Below, piece by piece: positions 1-4,902 of a DNA stretch of 9,363 bases. A program made the position numbers and the translations under genes. Each line of letters begins with the position of its first letter. Position 1 is the first letter of the stretch. A model generated the notes under the pieces. The model did no database searches, was not told where the DNA came from, and saw only the letters and a list, made by a program, of their open reading frames with translations. The stretch is from an uncultured Eubacteriales bacterium. Its GTDB lineage: Bacteria; Bacillota; Clostridia; Oscillospirales; Acutalibacteraceae. Location: positions 1 to 9,363 of the forward strand of contig CAKSDA010000062.1 in the NCBI GenBank assembly GCA_934444895.1. The letters are read 5' to 3'.

Positions 1-75
1 GGCCCGGTGGTCAAGCGGTTAAGACACCGCCCTTTCACGGCGGTAACACGGGTTCGATTCCCGTCCGGGTCACCA
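1..75 (+). tRNA. tRNA-Glu (anticodon UUC)
   Basis: A complete cloverleaf can be folded. The seven-base acceptor arm starts at base 1 and pairs with 65-71 (one G-U pair), followed by discriminator A72 and an encoded CCA at 73-75. The anticodon arm is CCGCC at 27-31 and GGCGG at 39-43 around a seven-base loop with anticodon TTC at 34-36, which reads GAA/GAG. The T arm carries the usual GGTTCGATTCC. Only 9 bases separate it from the next tRNA, so the two are probably one transcript. The gene begins at the window edge, so further tRNAs and the promoter may lie upstream, out of view. Confidence 0.97.
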
Positions 76-84
76 CTTTTATTT

Positions 85-161
85 GCGCCGGTAGCTCAGC
101 TGGATAGAGTGTTTGGCTACGAACCAAAAGGTCGGGGGTTCGAATCCCTTCCGGCGCACCA
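85..161 (+). tRNA. tRNA-Arg (anticodon ACG)
   Basis: A 77-base cloverleaf: acceptor arm GCGCCGG at 85-91 pairing with CCGGCGC before an encoded ACCA end. The anticodon stem is TTTGG at 112-116 with CCAAA at 124-128, loop CTACGAA, anticodon ACG at 119-121. In bacteria the A at the wobble position is normally deaminated to inosine by TadA, so this tRNA would read CGU, CGC and CGA. The T arm GGGGGTTCGAATCCCTT is canonical. It lies directly behind tRNA-Glu and is followed by a terminator. Confidence 0.97.
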
Positions 162-168
162 TTTATAA

Positions 169-201
169 CTGTAACCTTGTTTGTGAAGGTTGCAGCTTTT
201 T
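169..201 (+). terminator. Rho-independent terminator of the tRNA pair
   Basis: A ten-base-pair stem (169-178 with 186-195, one T-G pair) closes a seven-base loop and is followed immediately by CTTTTTATTTT. It sits 7 bases after the CCA end of tRNA-Arg, so it ends the tRNA transcript. Confidence 0.88.
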
Positions 202-304
202 ATTTTATTAATGATTTTTTATTAATGTCCTTTTTTCTGCAGCTTTTATAATTACAATTTACTCATTTCAGCTTTTTTGCATAATGCTATATAAAAAATA
301 AAGT

Positions 305-340
305 TAACAGCCTGTGAAAATGAATTTTCACAGGCTGTTA
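305..340 (-). terminator. Terminator of the ECF S-subunit gene
   Basis: A perfect inverted repeat, 306-320 with 325-339 (15 base pairs, extendable by one T-A pair), leaves a four-base loop. On the - strand the stem is followed by AACTTTATTTTTT, a usable if interrupted U tract. It lies about 46 bases past the stop codon of the S-subunit gene. The + side has no comparable T run, so termination from the right is its main role. Between the stop codon and this stem there is also a smaller hairpin, AACACT at 356-361 with AGTGTT at 367-372. Confidence 0.85.
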
Positions 341-385
341 TTTGTATTAAATCACAACACTCTGATAGTGTTACAGTATTGCTTT

Positions 386-1033
386 TTAATTTTTACTGCT
401 ATGCTCCAATTTCTTCTTGAACACCAGCAGAGCTTTGGCTATAGGCGGAGTTAAAAATCCTCCGGCGAGAATTTCAACCAAACCGTTAATTCCCACAAAT
501 GTTATGACGAATAACAGAATATTTCCGCCCTTTATTATGTCGGCAAGACTTGTAAGTCCGTTGTTTTGTAAAAATCCCAAAAGCGCCGAATCCGTGCCGT
601 AAATAAAGCAAATCACCAATGATGACATAAAGAACACGGTGTTAAGCAAAGCGGCGGATATTCCGGCTGTTATAATGGGAAACGCATCGCCTTTGCATAG
701 TTTGCTCAATCCTTTAAAGATAAGCCCGGTTAAAAGACCTGCAAGCACCCTTGTCATACAGGTTATAAATGTATAATACGGATTTACCGAAAGCAAAAAC
801 GCGCCCAAAGGGTCATACGATATAACACATTGTATAAAGCTTACAAGGCCGAACACTGCACCCAAAATTGCTCCGACTGCGGGACCGTACATAATGGCGC
901 CCACTGCAATGGGAACCATTGAGAGGGTAATGGAAAAGCCCAGTGTTTTAATTGGTAAAAAAGAAATTAATACAATTACCGCAGATAAAACTGCAGTAAC
1001 CGTTATGCTGATTGTTTTTTTCATATTAGTCAT
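386..1033 (-). CDS. ECF transporter S component, probable pantothenate importer
   Basis: A 215-residue, very hydrophobic protein with about six membrane segments, the size and shape of substrate-binding S subunits of energy-coupling factor vitamin transporters (PF12822-like). Residues 37-66 hold the typical second-helix block, with a Pro at 41 and the GP-VGA-G-G-F pattern at 50-62; R95 lies in the following helix region. The C-terminal tail is basic (KKK at 206-208). S subunits work with a shared EcfA-EcfA'-EcfT module, which is not encoded here, so this would be a group II system with the energizing genes elsewhere. The ATG is preceded by a perfect AGGAGG six bases upstream (1040-1045), which fixes the start. 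It lies 187 bases behind coaX, so pantothenate (PanT-like) is the likely substrate by context. The sequence alone does not settle the vitamin, and other vitamins are possible. It has its own promoter and a long leader. Confidence 0.87.
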   Translation of the reverse strand: MTNMKKTISITVTAVLSAVIVLISFLPIKTLGFSITLSMVPIAVGAIMYGPAVGAILGAVFGLVSFIQCVISYDPLGAFLLSVNPYYTFITCMTRVLAGLLTGLIFKGLSKLCKGDAFPIITAGISAALLNTVFFMSSLVICFIYGTDSALLGFLQNNGLTSLADIIKGGNILLFVITFVGINGLVEILAGGFLTPPIAKALLVFKKKLEHSSKN

Positions 1034-1211
1034 AATTTTCCTCCTGATGCTGTTCTTATTATTCTGATACAGCTCATATTTTATGGCCGGTGATAGTCAC
1101 CTTAAAACGATGATAGTCAGTAAGTGCCCTTTTATCAGCTCCCATTTATGGCAACTCAAAAGTTGCTATAAGCAGAGACAAATCAGCTTTCTGACAACGA
1201 TCAACACAAAT
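1034..1211 (-). promoter_or_regulatory. Structured leader of the S-subunit gene, candidate cis-regulatory element
   Basis: About 170 bases separate the predicted transcription start from the ATG. Read on the - strand, the leader contains a TCAG/CTGA hairpin (1183-1194), a GCAACT/AGTTGC hairpin with extended flanks (1146-1171), two copies of TGACTATCA (1111-1119, then 1091-1099), and an eight-pair stem with one bulged A (1069-1076 with 1045-1053) whose 3' arm touches the ribosome binding site. GGTGA at 1097-1101 can pair either within the palindrome 1089-1101 or, as part of AAGGTG, with CACTT at 1122-1126, so alternative folds exist. I do not recognise a known riboswitch consensus. The RNA 'pan' motif associated with pantothenate genes should be compared. 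Function is inference. Confidence 0.5.
1088..1119. repeat. Two direct copies of CGrTGATAGTCA, 20 bases apart
   Basis: CGGTGATAGTCA at 1088-1099 and CGATGATAGTCA at 1108-1119 differ at one position and start exactly 20 bases apart, about two DNA turns. Each core is itself an inverted repeat, TGA-TAG-TCA, and the left copy extends to the perfect palindrome GGTGATAGTCACC (1089-1101). Spacing and symmetry fit paired repressor or activator operators as well as paired RNA hairpins. Both lie between promoter and start codon of the S-subunit gene. Confidence 0.75.
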
Positions 1212-1241
1212 ATTATACACTTATTTGTTCTTAATTTTCAA
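1212..1241 (-). promoter_or_regulatory. Predicted sigma-A promoter for the S-subunit gene
   Basis: On the - strand, TTGAAA (1236-1241) and TATAAT (1212-1217) are separated by 18 bases. The -10 box is perfect and the -35 box matches five of six. The promoter overlaps the last codons and stop of coaX, so the transporter gene can be expressed separately from htpG-coaX. The start would fall near 1205. Confidence 0.6.
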
Positions 1242-2003
1242 TGAATTTTTTAAATATATATTCAAAAGGCCGTCTAAAAGCAAGTTTTCATCAAGTTTTA
1301 TATCCCTATTACAATGTTTAACAATCTCCTGCGACCGTCCGCCGGTAGCAACAACAAAGCATTTTTCGCCGAGTTCATTTTCAATTCTGTCTAACATTCC
1401 GTCCAGCATAGCCGCGGTGCCCATTACTATTCCGGATTTCATGCAATCGATAGTATTGCTGCCGATAACATTCTTAGGCGCTTCTATGGAAACAGAAGGC
1501 AAAAGGGTTGTATTTTTTGTAAGTGCGTTTAAGGTGAGTCCAACTCCTGCCGCTATTGCGCCACCAACAAAGGCTCCGCTTTTATCCATGACGCTTAGTG
1601 TAGTTGCCGTTCCCATATCTATAATAATACAGGGCATTGGATATTTGGACATAGCGCCTACGGCGCCAACCACAAGGTCTGCCCCCAGCTGAGAGGGATT
1701 ATCTATTTTAATATTGACACCGGTTTTGACCCCGGGCCCCACAACCAAAGGGGTAATTCCCAGAAGCTTGTTTACAGCCCTGTACATTGAATCGCCTACC
1801 GAGGGCACAACAGAGGATATTATTCCTCCGTCCACCCCGTTTGAAAAAGCGCCGTACAACCGCATTATGTTATAAAGTTCAACAGCATACTGATCTTCGG
1901 TTTGTTGTTCGTTTGTTGCAAGGCGGGAAATGAATTTAAGTTTCTCGTTTTCATAACCGCCTACGGTTATATTTGTGTTTCCTATATCTATGGCAAGTAT
2001 CAT
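1221..2003 (-). CDS. coaX: Type III pantothenate kinase
   Basis: Catalyses the first step of coenzyme A synthesis, ATP-dependent phosphorylation of pantothenate, in the cytoplasm. The 260-residue protein has the ASKHA-fold signatures of the CoaX family: the N-terminal DIGNTN phosphate loop (6-11), GAD at 107-109 with the conserved catalytic Asp, IDMGTATT (128-135), GG-IAAG at 148-153, and VATGG (218-222) near the adenosine site. The C-terminal ENLLLDGLLNIYLKN is also typical. Where many members have GADR this one has GADL. The start is the ATG at 2001-2003, which has GGGAG seven bases upstream and gives the usual MILAIDIGNTN beginning. An in-frame TTG at 2030 would overlap htpG and is less likely. 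It starts 19 bases after the htpG stop, so the two are probably co-transcribed. Type III kinases are generally not feedback-inhibited by CoA. Confidence 0.95.
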   Translation of the reverse strand: MILAIDIGNTNITVGGYENEKLKFISRLATNEQQTEDQYAVELYNIMRLYGAFSNGVDGGIISSVVPSVGDSMYRAVNKLLGITPLVVGPGVKTGVNIKIDNPSQLGADLVVGAVGAMSKYPMPCIIIDMGTATTLSVMDKSGAFVGGAIAAGVGLTLNALTKNTTLLPSVSIEAPKNVIGSNTIDCMKSGIVMGTAAMLDGMLDRIENELGEKCFVVATGGRSQEIVKHCNRDIKLDENLLLDGLLNIYLKNSLKIKNK

Positions 2004-2022
2004 ATTTTTTCTCCCTGTTTGC

Positions 2023-3912
2023 CTAAACAATAAGTTCGCTTATGATTTTGCAAAACTCTGCAGGATTTTCAAGTGCTATTCCGGAGGTCAAAAGCGCTTC
2101 TCCGTACAAAAGTTTTATATATTTGCGTGCTGTTTCCTCATTGGTTTTATAGTTTTCTTCTATTGCCTTAAACGCCTTATGTTCCGGATTAAGTTCCAAA
2201 ACCTTTTGTGCTTTAGGATGATTTTCTCCCGGCATTGCCGCAAAATACTTTTCCATTTCCAAAGTTATCGGTCCGGTTGTGTTGAGTGCGGAAGCCGAAT
2301 CCTTAAGATTTCCTGACAAACTTGCCTTTTCGATTTTGCCCTCAAGAGTGTCCTTTATAAACTTAAGCAGTTCTTCACTTTCTTTTGCCTTTTCCTCAAC
2401 CTGCTTTTTCTCTTCTTCGGATACAAGTCCGTTGTCCTTATCCAAAACCGAAACAATCTTTTTCTCATTATAGCTTTCAAGTGTTTTTACAACAAATTCA
2501 TCCACTTCTTCTGTCAAATAAAGCACTTCAAAGCCTTTATCCAGCGCCTTTTCGGCTGCGGGAATTCCCATAGCGGTAACCTTATTGTCTCCGCATGAAT
2601 AGTATATGTACTGCTGATCTTCCTTCATTCGCTCTGTATATTTTTTAAGGGTAACCGGCGAATCGTCTGCGCTTGAACTGAAAAGCAGCAGATCGCGAAG
2701 ATCGTCCTTATGAATACCGTAGTCGCTTACTACTCCGTATTTAAGCTGTATTCCGAACGCCTTATAAAATGTAAGATATTTATCATATTCCTTTTCAAGC
2801 AAGCGCTTAAGCTCAGCCTTTATTTTCTTTTCTATATTGGCCGCTATAATTTTAAGTTCATGATTCTGCTGAAGCATTTCTCTTGAAATGTTAAGCGACA
2901 GATCATTTGTGTCCACAATTCCCTTTACAAATCTCAAATACTCCGGCAAAAGCTCGCTGCAGGATTCCATTATCATAACACCGTTTGAATAAAGGGTTAA
3001 TCCCTTTTTATACTCTTTTGTGAAATAATCAAAGGGAACTGCCGAAGGGATGAAAAGCATTGCCTTATAGGAAACAAGTCCGTCGGCATTTATTCTTATA
3101 ACCGAAACAGGATCGTTGTAATCAAAGAATTTTTCCTTATAATACTTATTACATTCCTCATCCGAAACCTCCTTTTTACTTCTGTGCCAAATAGGAACCA
3201 TGCTGTTTACGGTTTCTGTTTCGGTGTAAGTTTCGGTCTTTTTATCTTCACCCTCGCCGACTTCTTTAACCTTCTCCACCGGCATTTTAATAGGATATCT
3301 TATATAATCCGAATATGTTTTTATAAGTGATTTGATTTTATATTCGCTTAAGTATTCGCTGAAGTTATTGTTATCGTCATCCGGTTTTAAATGCATAATC
3401 ACATCGGTTCCGACATTTGCTCTCTCACAGTCTTCTATGGTATAACCGTCGGCTCCCTCGGATTTCCACATATGGGCTGTTTCTTCCTTGTATGATCGGC
3501 TGATAACCGTAAGCTCATCTGCAACCATGAATGCAGAATAAAATCCCACGCCAAACTGGCCTATTATGTCCGTTTCGTCGCGATCTTTTTTATCCATTTC
3601 TTCTTTGAATTTCAAAGAACCGCTTTTTGCTATTGTGCCGAGATTTTCTTCAAGTTCTTCAGCCGTCATGCCTACTCCGTTATCGGAAACCGTAAGCAAA
3701 CGCTTTTCCTTGTCAAACGAAATATTTATTTCCGGTTCACCCATAACATTTCTTGCGTTTTCGTCTGTCAGAGAAATATAATGAAGTTTATCGGTTGCGT
3801 CGCTTGCATTTGAAATAAGTTCCCTTAAAAAAATATCTCTGTTGGTATATATGGAATTAATCATAAGATCCAACAGTCTTTTGGATTCTGATTTAAACAT
3901 TTTCTTCTTCAT
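2023..3912 (-). CDS. htpG: Molecular chaperone HtpG (bacterial Hsp90)
   Basis: A 629-residue ATP-dependent chaperone, essentially full family length (E. coli about 624). The N-terminal GHKL ATPase domain shows ELISNASDATDK (31-42; E31 catalytic, N35 metal binding), DNGVGMT (77-83), the lid segment GTIAKSGSLKF (92-102) and GQFGVGFYSAFMVAD (118-132). A charged linker lies around 214-235. The middle domain begins near VPIWHRSKKEVSDEE (239-253) and carries the conserved Arg in SLNISREMLQQ (R344) that reaches the ATP gamma phosphate. The C-terminal dimerization domain is present, with no MEEVD tail, as expected in bacteria. GAGGT nine bases before the ATG supports the start, giving the standard FKSESKRLLDLMINSIY opening. 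It heads an apparent htpG-coaX unit. I found no CIRCE element (TTAGCACTC-N9-GAGTGCTAA) upstream. Confidence 0.98.
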   Translation of the reverse strand: MKKKMFKSESKRLLDLMINSIYTNRDIFLRELISNASDATDKLHYISLTDENARNVMGEPEINISFDKEKRLLTVSDNGVGMTAEELEENLGTIAKSGSLKFKEEMDKKDRDETDIIGQFGVGFYSAFMVADELTVISRSYKEETAHMWKSEGADGYTIEDCERANVGTDVIMHLKPDDDNNNFSEYLSEYKIKSLIKTYSDYIRYPIKMPVEKVKEVGEGEDKKTETYTETETVNSMVPIWHRSKKEVSDEECNKYYKEKFFDYNDPVSVIRINADGLVSYKAMLFIPSAVPFDYFTKEYKKGLTLYSNGVMIMESCSELLPEYLRFVKGIVDTNDLSLNISREMLQQNHELKIIAANIEKKIKAELKRLLEKEYDKYLTFYKAFGIQLKYGVVSDYGIHKDDLRDLLLFSSSADDSPVTLKKYTERMKEDQQYIYYSCGDNKVTAMGIPAAEKALDKGFEVLYLTEEVDEFVVKTLESYNEKKIVSVLDKDNGLVSEEEKKQVEEKAKESEELLKFIKDTLEGKIEKASLSGNLKDSASALNTTGPITLEMEKYFAAMPGENHPKAQKVLELNPEHKAFKAIEENYKTNEETARKYIKLLYGEALLTSGIALENPAEFCKIISELIV

Positions 3913-3936
3913 GTTTTTTTACCTCGCAAATTTTTA

Positions 3937-3942
3937 ATTATA
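3937..3942 (-). promoter_or_regulatory. -10-like box upstream of htpG
   Basis: A perfect TATAAT on the - strand lies 24 bases before the htpG start codon. The expected -35 position (about 3960-3965) reads AATAAA or GAATAA, which is poor, and no TG extension is present. If this is the promoter, it probably needs an activator or the upstream repeat region. If not, htpG is read from further upstream. Confidence 0.35.
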
Positions 3943-3949
3943 TAAACAC

Positions 3950-4015
3950 TGCGGCTTATTTTATTCCGCAAGACTGCGTTTATTTTTGCCCCGCAAGAAT
4001 AAACGCAAAGCCGCA
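3950..4015. repeat. Nested inverted repeats upstream of htpG
   Basis: An outer repeat, TGCGGCTT (3950-3957) with AAGCCGCA (4008-4015), encloses an inner strong hairpin, TGCGTTTATT (3975-3984) with AATAAACGCA (3998-4007). The inner stem continues after one weak pair into TTGC/GCAA (3986-3989 with 3993-3996) around a three-base loop. A second possible stem is GCGG (3951-3954) with CCGC (3966-3969). CCGCAAGA occurs twice (3966-3973, 3991-3998). No T run follows on either strand, so it does not look like an ordinary terminator, although it lies between the HAD gene and htpG and could block read-through or bind a regulator. Confidence 0.7.
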
Positions 4016-4063
4016 ATATAAAAGCGCAATATAAAGGCGATAAAAGGCGATAAAAGGCGACAA
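4007..4063. repeat. Short tandem repeat array, units of 10 and 13 bases
   Basis: Reading the + strand: two 13-base units ending in GCAATA (CCGCAATATAAAA-like at 4011-4023, then GCGCAATATAAA at 4024-4035) run into three 10-base units, GGCGATAAAA at 4036-4045 and 4046-4055 and GGCGACAA at 4056-4063. On the - strand this is repeated TCGCCTTTTA. It lies in the gap between the HAD gene and htpG and overlaps the edge of the inverted-repeat cluster. Confidence 0.75.
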
Positions 4064-4121
4064 GCAAAACCGTACGGTGTTCGGCTATTGCCGGCTTTAA
4101 AAATTTATATAACGGAATCGG

Positions 4122-4838
4122 TTAAAAGTTATCGGTTATATATTTTTGCATATTTTCAATAACCATTGCACCCGGGTAAAAAAGTCCGTTTGAATATTCC
4201 ATAACATAAACACGGTTTGATTCGTCGAACATCACTATGTCGTTTTCCCCGTCTCCGAAGGATACAACATTTTCATTTATGCTGAATTTTTTCTTAATAT
4301 ACTTTGTTGCCTTTCCCTTATCGGCATTTTTATTGCAAAGCTCCATATATGTATCGTCCTCAAAGCAAACCCTGAGTCTGCTCTCCTCGGCTTTTTTTGC
4401 CATCAGCCGTATATTCAGATCCGACACGCCGTTTTTTATAAGAACGATTTTGTAAATGTCCTCATTAAAAAGACCCTTGTTGCTCATCACATCTTCGGTA
4501 ACCGGCAAAGAATTCTCTCTTAACGAAGCAAAAACAGAAAAGCCTTTTTCCGCTGCGAACTCAAAAATTTTCCTTGCTGTGTTTGTCTCTACGGTGCATT
4601 TGTAAAGCAGGCAGTTTTTATACATAATCTGCGAACCGTCGTTGCAAATAAAAACAGTGCGATTTTCTATTTCCTTAAGCATTGTTTTTAAAACGCCGTA
4701 GGGTCTTCCGCTGTTGACTGCAAATATAGTTCCGCAGTCGGTAAGCTTTTTTATCTTTTCTACAAACCCAGATTCCAACTTTCCCCCGCTTTTCGGAAAA
4801 AGCGTACCGTCAAAATCGGTTAAAATCATGCTAACCAT
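4122..4838 (-). CDS. Cof-type HAD-IIB family sugar/nucleotide phosphatase
   Basis: A 238-residue soluble hydrolase of the haloacid dehalogenase superfamily. All four motifs are visible: DFDGT at 8-12 with nucleophile D8 and acid/base D10, NSGRP at 42-46 with S43, the lysine region NADKGKATK (171-179, K174), and GDGENDIVMF at 195-204 with the metal-binding D196 and D200. The C2-type cap lies between motifs II and III (about 80-170), which places it in subfamily IIB with Cof/YbiV-like enzymes that dephosphorylate sugar phosphates, FMN or PLP. The exact substrate cannot be read from sequence. The ATG has AGGGAG seven bases upstream; a second Met at residue 4 is also possible. It starts 64 bases after the tex stop with no convincing promoter between, so it is probably co-transcribed with tex. 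I see no strong terminator behind it, only a weak CGGC/GCCG hairpin near 4082-4093. Confidence 0.9.
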   Translation of the reverse strand: MVSMILTDFDGTLFPKSGGKLESGFVEKIKKLTDCGTIFAVNSGRPYGVLKTMLKEIENRTVFICNDGSQIMYKNCLLYKCTVETNTARKIFEFAAEKGFSVFASLRENSLPVTEDVMSNKGLFNEDIYKIVLIKNGVSDLNIRLMAKKAEESRLRVCFEDDTYMELCNKNADKGKATKYIKKKFSINENVVSFGDGENDIVMFDESNRVYVMEYSNGLFYPGAMVIENMQKYITDNF

Positions 4839-4902
4839 TACTATTCTCCCTTAGTGTTATCCCTCACATTTTGTCAGGTTGCCGCCCAAACACTGCGAAA
4901 AG

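Noticed and set aside
203..227. Direct repeat TTTTATTAATG, two copies 14 bases apart, as a possible attachment site or origin motif
   Set aside because: Near the tRNA genes but not within a tRNA 3' end, very AT-rich and short; no integrase or other mobile gene is present, so chance is the better explanation.
312..321. CTGTGAAAAT shared between the S-subunit terminator and the tex leader (7171-7180)
   Set aside because: A single ten-base match in AT-rich intergenic DNA, with no matching second arm at the tex copy; taken as coincidence.
1225..1692. Long + strand open frame of 155 codons opposite coaX
   Set aside because: It lies entirely antisense to a well-supported coaX, with low-complexity Ser/Pro-rich translation and no family resemblance. 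It is a shadow frame.
2004..2030. Upstream TTG start for coaX giving nine more residues
   Set aside because: It would overlap htpG, has no ribosome binding site of its own, and the ATG at 2003 gives the standard family N-terminus with GGGAG at good spacing.
4070..4079. Perfect palindrome ACCGTACGGT as terminator of the HAD gene
   Set aside because: As RNA it leaves only three pairs around a four-base loop, too weak; the TTTT behind it on the - strand is short. It could be a protein site but nothing else supports that.
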